The notes below the pieces were generated by a model. The model was given only the letters and a program-made list of their open reading frames with translations. It searched no databases and had not been told where the DNA came from. From Paenibacillus sp. MSJ-34 (GTDB lineage Bacteria > Bacillota > Bacilli > Paenibacillales > Paenibacillaceae), in assembly GCF_018918005.1 (NCBI RefSeq), contig NZ_JAHLPR010000024.1:1-64000 (forward strand): a DNA stretch of 64,000 nucleotides. The letters run 5' to 3'. Position 1 is the stretch's first letter, and every line of letters starts with the position of its first letter. The translations under genes were made by a program, and so were the position numbers. Shown piece by piece: positions 8,192-17,189 of the stretch.

Positions 8192-9325
8192 CTACCGTCG
8201 CTTCGCCGTTTCCCGCACGATCGCCACGACCATCTCGGCTGTCTTCACCAAGTTTTCGATCTTGATGCGTTCATTGGTCGTATGGATGTCCTCGTAACCG
8301 ACGGCCAAATTGACGGTCGGAATGCCCATCCCGTTAAAAATGTTGGCATCGCTGCCGCCTCCGGTCTGGAACGTGCTCGGCTGCCTGCCGATGCTCGCGA
8401 TCGCCGCGGACGTGAGTCGGACGACCTCATCGTCATCCGTAAGGCGGAATGCCGGGTATGCGAGATTGCTTATAAATTCGGCGCGCGCGCCGAATTCCGC
8501 CGCCGCGGATTCCAGCGCTTCCTTCATCGCCGCCAGTTGGCGGTCGAGCTTAGCCTGCTCCATGCTGCGCGCCTCGGCGTCAATCTTCACGAAATCGCAC
8601 ACGATATTCGTGGCGCCGCCGCCTTCGAAGCGTCCGATATTAGCGGTTGTGTCCTTATCGATGCGGCCAAGCGACATCCGCGAAATCGCCTTGCTTGCCA
8701 CCTGCACCGCGCTGATTCCATCCTCGGGGTTGACGCCGGCATGCGCCGATTTCCCGAATACTTTCATCGTAATTTCCGCCCGCGCCGGAGCGGACACGGC
8801 AATTTCGCCAATTTCGCCGTTGGAATCGAGCGCAAAGCCGAATTTCGCTTCCAGACGATTGCGGTCGATTGCGCGCGAGCCTACCAGACCTAATTCTTCC
8901 CCAACCGTAATGACAAACTGTATTTTGCCGTGCGGTATGTCCTGTTCCCGCAGCACTCGAATCGCTTCGAGAATCGCGGCCAAACCGGCTTTATCGTCCG
9001 AGCCCAGGATCGTTGTGCCGTCGCTGCGTATGTACCCGTCCGCGCCGATAACCGGTTTGATGCCTTGGCCAGGGGCCACCGTGTCCATATGGGCCGTGAA
9101 GAACACGGTCGGGACGTCCGACTGTCCCGGCGTCGCTTCCAGGACGGCGAATAAATTGCCCGCCCCGTGCCCGGTGCGCGCAGCGGTATCGTCCTCATCG
9201 ACGGATAGGCCGAGTTCGTTGAACTTTTCGATTAATGCATCGCATATGGCCCGTTCGTTTCGCGTTTCGCTGTCGATCTGCACCAGTTCAACAAGTTGTT
9301 GCACAATTCGGTCTTGCACGATCAT
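8192..9325 (-). CDS. M20-family peptidase, PepT-like (YqjE-type)
   Basis: A 377-aa zinc-dependent exopeptidase. Metal-binding motifs are visible: FTAHMDTVAPG (His and Asp ligands), LGSDDKAG (bridging Asp), VGEELGLVGS (catalytic Glu and ligand Glu) and FALDSNGE. The central dimerisation domain contains GKSAHAGVNPEDG. It resembles tripeptide-aminopeptidase-like YqjE, which also lies in the nudF-bkd interval of B. subtilis. ATG 9325 has GGAGG 8 bases upstream; in-frame sequence further upstream is not PepT-like. Exact peptide substrate unknown. Confidence 0.87.
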   Translation of the reverse strand: MIVQDRIVQQLVELVQIDSETRNERAICDALIEKFNELGLSVDEDDTAARTGHGAGNLFAVLEATPGQSDVPTVFFTAHMDTVAPGQGIKPVIGADGYIRSDGTTILGSDDKAGLAAILEAIRVLREQDIPHGKIQFVITVGEELGLVGSRAIDRNRLEAKFGFALDSNGEIGEIAVSAPARAEITMKVFGKSAHAGVNPEDGISAVQVASKAISRMSLGRIDKDTTANIGRFEGGGATNIVCDFVKIDAEARSMEQAKLDRQLAAMKEALESAAAEFGARAEFISNLAYPAFRLTDDDEVVRLTSAAIASIGRQPSTFQTGGGSDANIFNGMGIPTVNLAVGYEDIHTTNERIKIENLVKTAEMVVAIVRETAKRR

Positions 9326-9437
9326 GCGACTTTCCTCCAATCGACCAGATAGGTTACAATAGATTTGTCCGATGTTATTCTTGGACCGCATGCCTAACTT
9401 CAAAACTTCCGTATTATATTGCAAAGGAGAAACGTTC

Positions 9438-9542
9438 ATGAATAAAAGAAGAAAATTTTGGTTCCGTCTCGTCATTTACTTAATGCTGCTCGCCATGGTC
9501 GTATCCACATTGCTGATTCTGGTCGAACCGCTTTTATACTAG
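9438..9542 (+). CDS. prli42: Prli42-like small membrane protein (stressosome anchor)
   Basis: A 34-aa peptide too short for routine gene calling: a basic N-terminus (MNKRRKFWFR) followed by one transmembrane helix (LVIYLMLLAMVVSTLLILV). This matches the pattern of Prli42, the tiny membrane anchor of the stressosome first described in Listeria and conserved in Firmicutes. AAAGGAGA lies 7 bases before the ATG. It is divergent from the PepT-like gene and its last 9 bases overlap the end of lipB on the other strand. Assignment rests on size, topology and the YLMLLAMV-type core; no stressosome genes are in this window. Confidence 0.7.
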   Translation: MNKRRKFWFRLVIYLMLLAMVVSTLLILVEPLLY

Positions 9543-10223
9543 TCCGCCTTCGATCACAGGTTCGTAACCGAACACTTCGACGAAGCAGGGCAGCAGTTCC
9601 CTTGCCACATCCTGCACGGCGAATCGCTGCCCGGTACAATCCTCAAGCGATGTGACGCCGTATTCCTCGATCCCGCACGGAATGATTCCGGTGAAGCCTT
9701 CATGCTGAATCCCCGATGCAACGTTAAAGGCGAACCCATGGCTCGTAATAAACCCTCGGCGCTGCCGGCGCTTATTGAATTTGACGCCAATGGCGGCAAT
9801 CTTCTCGTTGCCGACCCAAACGCCGGTATATTCCGGCTTGCGCCCGCCTGTAATGCCGAATTTCGCCAAGTAATTGATAATGACTTGCTCCAAGTTCCGC
9901 AAATATCCGTGCAGATCCATATTCTCGGCGTCGAGCGCAAGCAGCGGATAGCCGACGAGTTGCCCCGGCCCGTGATACGTAATATCGCCTCCGCGATCGA
10001 TTTCGAATACCGCGATGCCTTTATCGCGCAATTGTTGTTCGTTCCAGAGCAGATGCTCGGGATGCTTCTGCGAACCGATCGTAAAGGTGGCCGGATGCTG
10101 CAAGAGCAGCAGCGTCTCATTCCGCTTCGCACCGTCGATTTCCTTGACTAGAGATTTCTGCATCTCCCAAGCTTCCGCATAATCGAGTAATGGAAAATAG
10201 CGTACGTCCAATTGCTTGCTCAT
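9534..10223 (-). CDS. lipB: Lipoyl(octanoyl) transferase
   Basis: Transfers octanoate from acyl carrier protein to lipoyl domains. The 229-aa protein carries the LipB signature RGGDITYHGPGQLVGYPL (residues 77-94), catalytic Lys148 (AAIGVK) and catalytic Cys183 (IIPCGI). It is the last gene downstream of bkdB, whose lipoyl domain needs this modification, so the operon supplies both the enzyme complex and its cofactor. B. subtilis uses LipM/LipL instead, so a true LipB here is a difference from that species. Confidence 0.95.
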   Translation of the reverse strand: MSKQLDVRYFPLLDYAEAWEMQKSLVKEIDGAKRNETLLLLQHPATFTIGSQKHPEHLLWNEQQLRDKGIAVFEIDRGGDITYHGPGQLVGYPLLALDAENMDLHGYLRNLEQVIINYLAKFGITGGRKPEYTGVWVGNEKIAAIGVKFNKRRQRRGFITSHGFAFNVASGIQHEGFTGIIPCGIEEYGVTSLEDCTGQRFAVQDVARELLPCFVEVFGYEPVIEGGLV

Positions 10224-10245
10224 CTTCGCTGCACGTTCCTTCCTT

Positions 10246-11601
10246 TTAATACAATTGCGTATCGAGGTCGTAGCTTTCCAGATTGTCTTTCAAGCGCTGC
10301 AGGAAACGGCCGCAAATGACGCCGTCCAAAATCCGGTGATCCAATGATAAGCAAATGTTCGCCATCGAGCGAACGGCGATCATATCGTTGATCACGACAG
10401 GCTTCTTGACGATCGATTCGAACGTTACAATCGCCGCCTGCGGATAGTTGATAATCGGATAAGATAAGATGGATCCGAACGAACCGGTGTTGTTCACCGT
10501 AAACGTTCCGCCTTGCATATCGTTAATCGACAGCTTGCCTTCCCGCGTTTTCTTCGCCAATTCGTAGCTTTCGCGCGCCAATCCGGCGATGTTCATTTGA
10601 TCCGCTTTTTTAATGACAGGCGTCAACACCGAATCCTCCGTACCGACGGCGAGCGATAAATTGATATCGCGTTTCACGATAATTTTGTCAACCGCCCACA
10701 CCGAATTCATAATCGGATAATCTTTAATGGCGTTGACGACCGCTTTAAGGAAAAAGGCGAGATAAGTCAAATTAACGCCTTCATTGCGCATAAATTCGTC
10801 TTTATATTTATTTCTTAACAATACCAAATTCGTGACGTCCGCTTCGATCATCGTCCAAGCATGCGGAATTTCCGCAACGCTTTGGCGCATTCGGGTAGCG
10901 ATCGTATTCCGGATTGGGGTAACGTCGATAAAGTATTCTCCCCGGCCTCCGCCGAAGTTGTTCTGGCCCTCTACTTCAATATGCGGAATTTTCGGCGTTT
11001 CGGACAAATGCAGCCCGGAATGGCGCACAGGGGCTTTGGCGGCTAACGCCATTTCGTCGATCCCCGCGGAAGCGGCAGGCGCACCCGCGAATCCGCCGGC
11101 GGCAGAGCCGGCATGCGTTGGCGCCGGAGCCGGGTTGCCGTTTTCAATGTAGCTCAAAACGTCTTTGCGCGTAATTCGTCCCCCCAATCCCGTTCCGGGG
11201 ACTTGCCGCAAATCGATGCCGTGCTCGGCTGCCAGTTGCTGGACCGCCGGCGAATATCGGCTGCGCATGCTCTGATCTCCGCCGTTCGGAGCCGCGGAAG
11301 CGGCAGGCGGCGCGATTGCCGTTTGCGCCTCGCCTTCATGATTCCCTCCGGCCGTTTCGATGACACAGATCGGCGTGCCGACATCGACCGTCTGGCCCTC
11401 CTCGACCCAAATTTCTTTCAAAACGCCGGTTACCGTCGAAGGCAGCTCCGCATTCACTTTATCGGTGATCACTTCGCACACCGGCTCGTACTGCTCGACC
11501 GTATCGCCCGGCTTTTTCAGCCATTTGCCGATGGTAGCCGAGACAAGGGATTCCGCGAACTGCGGCATGGCAACTTCTACTAGCCCTTTATTCGATGACA
11601 T
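10246..11601 (-). CDS. bkdB: Branched-chain 2-oxoacid dehydrogenase E2, dihydrolipoamide acyltransferase
   Basis: Core subunit that transfers the acyl group from lipoamide to CoA. The 451-aa protein has an N-terminal lipoyl domain with the lipoylated Lys48 (TDKVNAE), a Pro/Ala-rich linker, a peripheral-subunit-binding domain (about 115-151: RYSPAVQQLAAEHGID), a second flexible linker, and a catalytic domain ending in the DHRILDG motif near residue 422. ATG 11601 follows AAAGGAG; 22 upstream residues have no family match. Fourth gene of lpdV-bkdAA-bkdAB-bkdB-lipB. Confidence 0.94.
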   Translation of the reverse strand: MSSNKGLVEVAMPQFAESLVSATIGKWLKKPGDTVEQYEPVCEVITDKVNAELPSTVTGVLKEIWVEEGQTVDVGTPICVIETAGGNHEGEAQTAIAPPAASAAPNGGDQSMRSRYSPAVQQLAAEHGIDLRQVPGTGLGGRITRKDVLSYIENGNPAPAPTHAGSAAGGFAGAPAASAGIDEMALAAKAPVRHSGLHLSETPKIPHIEVEGQNNFGGGRGEYFIDVTPIRNTIATRMRQSVAEIPHAWTMIEADVTNLVLLRNKYKDEFMRNEGVNLTYLAFFLKAVVNAIKDYPIMNSVWAVDKIIVKRDINLSLAVGTEDSVLTPVIKKADQMNIAGLARESYELAKKTREGKLSINDMQGGTFTVNNTGSFGSILSYPIINYPQAAIVTFESIVKKPVVINDMIAVRSMANICLSLDHRILDGVICGRFLQRLKDNLESYDLDTQLY

Positions 11602-11653
11602 GTTACTCAACTCCTTTATTTGGCTGTTCGAACCTGTTCGGATCCGAACCGTC

Positions 11654-12637
11654 CTAGAACAATGCAAGCTCCCGCATCGCTTCTTTCACTTTGTCCTTGT
11701 TTAACATATAAAATTTCTCCAATGGCGGACTGATCGGCATCGCCGGCACATCCGGCCCGCATAGCCGCTTAATCGGAGCGTCCAAATCGAACAGCAGTTC
11801 CTCGGCGATGATGGCCGACACTTCGGCTCCTACCCCGCCGGTTTTATTGTCCTCGTGAACGATCAGCACCTTGCCCGTTTTCTTGACCGCTTCCAGAATC
11901 GCCTCTTTATCGAGCGGCTGAAGCGTGCGCAAATCCAATATATGCGCGCTGATTCCTTCCTGCGCAAGCTCGTCCGCCGCCTGCATCGCGAAATGCAGCG
12001 GCAAGCTGTAGCCGATGACCGTAATGTCCGTTCCTTCGCGAATGACGTTCGCTTTGCCGATCGGCACGATATAATCCGTGTCAGGAACGTCGCCTTTAAT
12101 CAGCTTGTAGCATTTTTTATGCTCGAAGAAGAGTACCGGATCCGGGTCGCGCACCGCCGCTTTCAACAATCCTTTGGCGTCGTATGCCGAATAAGGAGCG
12201 ACGATCTTCAAGCCGGGCGTGCCGAAAAATACCGATTCCGTACATTGCGAATGATATAAACCGCCAAATATGCCGCCCCCGATCGGAGCGCGGATCACTA
12301 CCGGGCAACTCCAATCGTTGTTGGAACGATAGCGGATTTTCGCCGCCTCGCTTATGATTTGATTCGTGGCCGGGAACATAAAATCGGAGTATTGCATTTC
12401 CGCGATCGGCTTCATGCCGTACATGGCCGCGCCAATCGCAACGCCCGCTATCGCCGACTCGGAGAGCGGAGTATCCAGCGCCCGCATCTCGCCGAATTGC
12501 TCCTGCAAGCCTTTCGTCGTTGTGAAGACGCCTCCCTTCAACCCGACGTCTTCGCCGAGCACGAACACATCCTCGTCGCGTTCCATCTCTTCCTTCATGG
12601 CGAGGCGAATTGCATCGATATACTCTATAACCGCCAT
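11654..12637 (-). CDS. bkdAB: Branched-chain 2-oxoacid dehydrogenase E1 beta
   Basis: 327-aa beta subunit of the thiamine-diphosphate-dependent E1 that decarboxylates 2-oxo derivatives of Val, Leu and Ile. Family features include the N-terminal YIDAIRLAMKEEMERDEDVFVLGEDV, the TTKGLQEQFGEMRALDTPLSE segment and the C-terminal transketolase domain (VIGYSLPLHFAMQAADEL). RBS GGAGGGG overlaps the end of bkdAA, giving tight coupling of the two E1 subunits. Confidence 0.94.
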   Translation of the reverse strand: MAVIEYIDAIRLAMKEEMERDEDVFVLGEDVGLKGGVFTTTKGLQEQFGEMRALDTPLSESAIAGVAIGAAMYGMKPIAEMQYSDFMFPATNQIISEAAKIRYRSNNDWSCPVVIRAPIGGGIFGGLYHSQCTESVFFGTPGLKIVAPYSAYDAKGLLKAAVRDPDPVLFFEHKKCYKLIKGDVPDTDYIVPIGKANVIREGTDITVIGYSLPLHFAMQAADELAQEGISAHILDLRTLQPLDKEAILEAVKKTGKVLIVHEDNKTGGVGAEVSAIIAEELLFDLDAPIKRLCGPDVPAMPISPPLEKFYMLNKDKVKEAMRELALF

Positions 12638-12639
12638 GC

Positions 12640-13662
12640 CTATTCCCCTCCTCTATCCGCATAAACGTGCAGCAGCATATCTTCCGGCTTCGGAAACGGC
12701 GCCTTGTCCGCATAATCCGTCCCCTCGTTCACTTCTTGCTGCAACCGGGCCTGCAATTCTTCATCGCGCTTCTCGTCCCAAATGCCGCATTCGATCAAAT
12801 ATTGCTTAAAACGGGGAATCCCGTCCTTGGCCCGGTAAGAATCGACCTCTTCCTTCGTCCGGTACACCAAATCGTTATCCGATGTCGAATGGGGCGAAAG
12901 CCGGTACATCATCGCTTCGATCAACGTCGGCCCTTCCCCGCGAAGCGCCCGTTCGCGCGCTTCTTTCACGACGCGGTACACTTCCAGCGTATCGTTGCCG
13001 TCGACGCGTACGCCCGGAAATCCGTAACCGAGAGCCCGATCGCTAATTTTCCCGCTCACTTGCTTATGCAGCGGCACGGAAATCGCGTATTGATTGTTCT
13101 CGCACATAATAACGACTGGGAGCTTTTGAACCCCGGCAAAATTGCATCCTTCATGAAAATCGCCCTGGTTGCTGGAGCCTTCGCCGAATGTGACGAAAGA
13201 AACGAAATTTTGCTTTTTCATTTTGGCCGCCAACGCGAAACCGACGGCATGCGGCAGTTGCGTCGTCACCGGGCTTGAGCCCGTTACGATGCGCAGCCGT
13301 TTGCAGCCGAAGTGGCCCGGCATTTGCCGGCCGGCGCTGTTCGGATCCTCCGCCTTGGCGAAGACGGAAAGCATCAGTTCGCGGACCGTCATGCCGACGG
13401 AGAGGACGAACCCGTAATCGCGGTAATACGGCAAGAAATAATCGTGCTCGCGGTCCAATGCGAATGCCGCGGCAACTTGCGCGCATTCCTGCCCGATTCC
13501 CGATACGTGAAAATTGATTTTCCCCGCACGCTGCAATAGCAGCGTGCGTTCGTCGAATTTCCGGGCGAGCAGCATATATTTGTACATTTCAATCACTTGC
13601 TCGTCAGTTAAACCGAGCTGCTCATGCTTCGTTTGTTGTTGTTCGATCGTTTTTTGATTCAT
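12640..13662 (-). CDS. bkdAA: Branched-chain 2-oxoacid dehydrogenase E1 alpha
   Basis: 340-aa alpha subunit of E1. The thiamine diphosphate-binding region is seen as FGEGSSNQGDFHEGCNFA followed by CENNQYAI (about residues 160-195), and the phosphorylation-loop-like segment YRLSPHSTSDND is present. Products of the complex are branched acyl-CoAs, primers for the iso/anteiso fatty acids that dominate membranes of Bacillales. RBS AAAGGAGGT lies well placed before ATG 13662. A 126-bp gap with an 8-bp inverted repeat (AAACCCAA 13683-13690, TTGGGTTT 13719-13726) separates it from lpdV. Confidence 0.94.
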   Translation of the reverse strand: MNQKTIEQQQTKHEQLGLTDEQVIEMYKYMLLARKFDERTLLLQRAGKINFHVSGIGQECAQVAAAFALDREHDYFLPYYRDYGFVLSVGMTVRELMLSVFAKAEDPNSAGRQMPGHFGCKRLRIVTGSSPVTTQLPHAVGFALAAKMKKQNFVSFVTFGEGSSNQGDFHEGCNFAGVQKLPVVIMCENNQYAISVPLHKQVSGKISDRALGYGFPGVRVDGNDTLEVYRVVKEARERALRGEGPTLIEAMMYRLSPHSTSDNDLVYRTKEEVDSYRAKDGIPRFKQYLIECGIWDEKRDEELQARLQQEVNEGTDYADKAPFPKPEDMLLHVYADRGGE

Positions 13663-13788
13663 GGAGATACCTCCTTTGTTTGAAACCCAATGTTGGTATT
13701 ATAACCTGGTACTAAGACTTGGGTTTAAACTTATTATACTCTCTTTCCGCCAAAAAAGAAAATGAACTTTTTTACGATTTCGCTTCCG

Positions 13789-15210
13789 TTAAATATTAAT
13801 CGACTTTCCGTCAAGCGCAAGCATCGTTTCTCCGATAATTTCGGACAAGGTAGGATGAGGATGGATAGATTGTCCCACTTCCCACGGCGTCGCGTCCAAA
13901 ACTTGCGCCAACTGCGCTTCCGAGATCAAATCGGTCACATGCGGGCCGATCATGTGTACGCCGAGAATATCGTTCGTGTTCCTGTCGGCGATTACTTTGA
14001 CGAACCCGTCGCTATCGCCGTATACGAGCGCCTTGCCGATGGCGGAGAACGGCACTTTCGCTTTCTTCACGGCATGTCCCCGTTCCAAGGCTTGCTTCTC
14101 GGTCCAGCCGACGGACGCCACTTCCGGACGCGAATAGATGCAGCGCGGAATCAAATGATGCGCATAAGGCTGCACGGCTTCTCCGTTCAAATGCTTCACC
14201 GCCAATAAGCCTTCATGCCCGGCGGCATGCGCCAGCTGCAAACCGCCGTTCACGTCGCCCACGGCGTAAATATGCGGCTCCGTCGTTTGCATCGAGCCGT
14301 TGACAAGAATGACGCCGTCACGCACTTGAATATCGGTATTCTCTAAGCCGATATGCTCCACATTCGCCTGGCGGCCGATCGAGACAAGCAGCTTGTCCGC
14401 TTTCAACGTTGCAGGCTGCCCTTCATGCGAAGCCTCGATTACGATTTGCCCGTTGTCGGTTCGATATGTATCCGCAGCCACAGCCGCGTTCGTGAGCACC
14501 TTGACTCCGCGCCGGGACAGCAACCGCTGCAATTCGCGCGCAATATCTCCGTCTTCGGCCGGCAGCAACTGCGGAGCCGCTTCGACGATCGTTACGCTAA
14601 CGCCGAAATCGCATAGCATTGACGCCCATTCCACGCCGATTACGCCGCCGCCGATGATGACGATGGATTCCGGAATCTCGCTCATTCGCAGCGCGTCGTC
14701 GCTGGACATGACATGGACGCCGTCGAAAGGCAAGCCCGGCAGTTCGCGCGGACGGGACCCTGTCGCGATAATCAAATTGGTTGAAACGACCGTTTCCATC
14801 TCGCCGTCGGCTAGCTCCACGGCCAATGCGCCGCTCTTCGGCGAGAAGATCGACGGTCCGATAATGCGACCTTTCCCTTGCAGTACGTCGATCTTATTTT
14901 TGTTCATTAAATATTGCAAACCGCGATGCAGTTGATCGACGATGTTCTGTTTCCGTTCCGCAACTTTGCCAAAGTCCAAACGAACGCCATCCGTAACGAT
15001 GCCGTACTGCTCGCTCTCCTTCATCGCAGCGAACAATTCGGCGCTTCGCAAATAGGATTTGCTTGGAATGCAGCCGCGATGCAAGCAAGTTCCTCCCAAC
15101 AAATCCTTCTCGATAATGGCAACCGTCTTCCCCGCTTGAGCGGCGGATATGGCCGCCGTATAACCGCCGATTCCTCCGCCGAGTACGGCAACGTCGTAAG
15201 TAAGAGTCAT
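13789..15210 (-). CDS. lpdV: Dihydrolipoamide dehydrogenase E3
   Basis: Flavoprotein that reoxidises dihydrolipoamide with NAD+. The 473-aa protein shows the FAD-binding GGGIGGYTAA, the redox-active disulfide GGTCLHRGCIPSK (Cys42 and Cys47), an NAD-binding GGGVIGVEWAS, and the C-terminal His-Glu active-site region HPHPTLSE. RBS GGAGGT is 7 bases before ATG. First gene of the bkd cluster here, as in B. subtilis, but ptb, bcd, buk and bkdR, which precede it there, are absent from this window. Confidence 0.95.
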   Translation of the reverse strand: MTLTYDVAVLGGGIGGYTAAISAAQAGKTVAIIEKDLLGGTCLHRGCIPSKSYLRSAELFAAMKESEQYGIVTDGVRLDFGKVAERKQNIVDQLHRGLQYLMNKNKIDVLQGKGRIIGPSIFSPKSGALAVELADGEMETVVSTNLIIATGSRPRELPGLPFDGVHVMSSDDALRMSEIPESIVIIGGGVIGVEWASMLCDFGVSVTIVEAAPQLLPAEDGDIARELQRLLSRRGVKVLTNAAVAADTYRTDNGQIVIEASHEGQPATLKADKLLVSIGRQANVEHIGLENTDIQVRDGVILVNGSMQTTEPHIYAVGDVNGGLQLAHAAGHEGLLAVKHLNGEAVQPYAHHLIPRCIYSRPEVASVGWTEKQALERGHAVKKAKVPFSAIGKALVYGDSDGFVKVIADRNTNDILGVHMIGPHVTDLISEAQLAQVLDATPWEVGQSIHPHPTLSEIIGETMLALDGKSINI

Positions 15211-15396
15211 ACATCAAACCTCCCATAATCGTGTCGTTGAACCAATTGCTACATCGGCATCGAACAAATCCCGTTTCGGAACATTGGCCTTGTCCATGCC
15301 GTGAGTGAAGTTCTTCATTTCATTCGTTAATACTTATTCGTTGCTTATCCACCTATTGTACAACTTTTTTATGTTGAATAAAAACACCGGCCATCG

Positions 15397-15426
15397 TTAG
15401 ACAACATTTTGCAAAAAGAGTATGAT
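15397..15426 (+). promoter_or_regulatory. Candidate SigA promoter of the DUF2627 gene
   Basis: TTAGAC (15397-15402) and TATGAT (15421-15426) with an 18-base spacer, 36 bases before the start of the DUF2627 gene. The rest of the 250-bp gap back to lpdV holds no gene; the bkd promoter must lie there but no clear SigA or SigL site was found. Confidence 0.4.
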
Positions 15427-15461
15427 AGACGTATCAAAATTTCAGTTGAGCGAGGTCGGAC

Positions 15462-15749
15462 ATGAAATTAGTTGTTTCACGGTTTATCGCCATTTTGTTA
15501 TTGGTGATTCCCGGCATCGTTGCCGCCTACGGTTTTTTATTGATGAAAGACAGCCTTTTCTTCTATTTCGCGCAGCACGGCGACGAATCGGCCGTGCCGG
15601 ATTTCGAATGGCTGAAGTTCCTCGGCGGGCTTGTCCTGTTCTTCGGCGGCGTCTTTTTTATCGGAGGATGGATTTTTTTCCGGGACCGCAAGCGCAATTA
15701 CGTTGCGCCGCGCTTTAAAGCAAAGCGAACGAGACCACAAGGAAAATGA
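15462..15749 (+). CDS. yqzF: DUF2627 family membrane protein (YqzF-like)
   Basis: A 95-aa protein with two transmembrane helices (about residues 5-27 and 49-70) separated by a loop containing KDSLFFYFAQHGDESAVPDFEWLKFLGG, and a basic tail. The helix-loop-helix layout is that of DUF2627. It is divergent from the bkd operon, as yqzF is near bkd in B. subtilis. Function unknown. Confidence 0.8.
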   Translation: MKLVVSRFIAILLLVIPGIVAAYGFLLMKDSLFFYFAQHGDESAVPDFEWLKFLGGLVLFFGGVFFIGGWIFFRDRKRNYVAPRFKAKRTRPQGK

Positions 15750-15750
15750 C

Positions 15751-15791
15751 AGCGCTGCTGGGCCGGCAAATACCAACGCAGCGCTTCCTTA
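15751..15791 (+). terminator. Terminator after DUF2627 gene
   Basis: AGCGCTGC (15751-15758) pairs with GCAGCGCT (15778-15785), loop 19 nt, followed by TCCTTATT. Confidence 0.55.
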
Positions 15792-15980
15792 TTAGCGGTA
15801 TTTCCTGCCGTTAATTTGTTTAGCTGATATGTGGAGCGTTAAATAGCGGTATTTCATGGAGCTAATTTCGAAAATTTGCGGCGTTTCATCGAATAGCAAG
15901 GGATTAGCGCCGGGTTTTCCATCTAATGATCGTTTTATGCGAACATGACACGAATTAGCGGTAGAAATTGGAGTTACGTA
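15791..15980. repeat. Four degenerate short repeats, 50-61 nt apart
   Basis: Copies begin near 15791, 15842, 15903 and 15954 with ATTAGCGG or a close variant. The first two share ATAGCGGTATTTC-type cores and end in (C)TAATTT. Several copies can fold as small hairpins because TTAGC at one end pairs with GCTAA at the other. No gene is found in the 374 bases between the DUF2627 gene and aroF. The origin is unknown; they resemble degenerate intergenic repeats. Confidence 0.5.
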
Positions 15981-16068
15981 TACGATGGACGTAAAACGCA
16001 CTGCAGTCCGCAGCACCGAACCGACCGCATCCACTCGAACCGCCGCTATATAGCTCCAAACGAAACAT

Positions 16069-16104
16069 AAGACCGTCTAACGGGATCTACCCGTTGGCGG
16101 TCTT
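16069..16104. terminator. Terminator at end of aroF
   Basis: AAGACCG...CGGTCTT (outer) and AACGGG...CCCGTT (inner) form a two-part stem between the repeat region and the aroF stop codon. Confidence 0.65.
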
Positions 16105-16123
16105 ATCTTCTTTCGCGCGGCAT

Positions 16124-17152
16124 TCACGCGCGGTACAATCCGGATTGCTTCAACCCGGCGAAAAACTCCGCGAACTGCTCAAGCGTCAATTGCTGCTCCG
16201 CGTCGGACAGCGCGCTGGCCGGATCGGGATGCGTCTCAACCATGACGCCGTCGGCGCCGGCGGCAAGCGCCGCTTTCGCGCATGGGAGCATAATATCTTT
16301 GTACCCGGTCGAATGGCTGACGTCGACGAGCACGGGCAAATGGCTCTTCTGCTTCAACAGCGGCACGGCCGAAATGTCCAGCGTGTTCCGCGTCCATTTC
16401 TCGTAAGTGCGAATGCCCCGTTCGATCAGCATCACTTGCGTATTGCCGCGCGAGACGATATATTCGGCGGCAAGCAGAAACTCTTCCATCGTCGCGGCGA
16501 TTCCCCGTTTCAGCAGCACCGGCATGCGCATATCGCCGGCCGCCTTGAGCAATTCGAAGTTCTGCATGTTGCGCGCACCGATCTGAATGACGTCGATATA
16601 TTGCGCCGCCGTTTCGATATGGGCCGGATGCACGATTTCGCTGATCGTGACGAGGCCGAATTCATTGGCCACTTCCCGCAAAATTTGCAGCCCTTCGACG
16701 CCGAGACCTTGGAAATCGTACGGCGACGTCCGCGGCTTGTAAGCGCCGCCCCGCATAATGCGAACGCCGTTCTCCTTCAGCGCCGCCGCCACTTTGCGGG
16801 TTTGCTCGTAGCTTTCCACCGAACACGGGCCGGCCACGAGGCAGTTCGCACCGCCGCCGATTACCGCGTCCTTAATATGCAGAACCGTGTCAACGCTTCG
16901 CGCTTCCCGGCTGACAAGCAGCGTGCGCTTGCTTTTCGCCGGCTTCGCCGCTGGGGCCAAAGCCGGGAACGACTGCCGTAACGTCGCGGCGACTTCGTCC
17001 TCGTGCACGGAGCGTACAGCCAGCTCATCGCCGGTTTGCGCGCGTTCGATTTCGCGCATCGTCGCTTCGCGCCGGTTCAAAATATGAATTAATTCCAAAT
17101 CTATATGATTTAATTGTTCCTGTAACGTTTCCAGCATCATGTCCGTATTCAT
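16124..17152 (-). CDS. aroF: 3-deoxy-7-phosphoheptulonate synthase with reduced chorismate-mutase-like N-terminus
   Basis: Condenses phosphoenolpyruvate and erythrose 4-phosphate in the first step of aromatic amino acid synthesis. 342 aa. The C-terminal domain (from about residue 90) is a type I beta DAHP synthase: [51 protein letters not shown]. The N-terminus starts like an AroQ chorismate mutase helix ([22 protein letters not shown]-like) but is too short: the later helices of the mutase fold are missing. ATG 17152 follows AAAGGAG with 9 bases; a TTG 9 bases upstream would leave no spacer. Preceded by a T-box leader. Confidence 0.92.
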   Translation of the reverse strand: MNTDMMLETLQEQLNHIDLELIHILNRREATMREIERAQTGDELAVRSVHEDEVAATLRQSFPALAPAAKPAKSKRTLLVSREARSVDTVLHIKDAVIGGGANCLVAGPCSVESYEQTRKVAAALKENGVRIMRGGAYKPRTSPYDFQGLGVEGLQILREVANEFGLVTISEIVHPAHIETAAQYIDVIQIGARNMQNFELLKAAGDMRMPVLLKRGIAATMEEFLLAAEYIVSRGNTQVMLIERGIRTYEKWTRNTLDISAVPLLKQKSHLPVLVDVSHSTGYKDIMLPCAKAALAAGADGVMVETHPDPASALSDAEQQLTLEQFAEFFAGLKQSGLYRA

Positions 17153-17189
17153 CGTTTCCAACTCCTTTAATTTCTTTCAACGAAAACAA

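Noticed and set aside
13663-13788. SigL (-24/-12) promoter before bkdAA
   Set aside because: B. subtilis bkd is SigL-dependent, but no TGGC-N8-TTGC-type site was found here or upstream of lpdV, and no bkdR gene is in the window.
15791-15980. CRISPR array
   Set aside because: Repeats are short and divergent, intervals differ in length and no cas genes are nearby.
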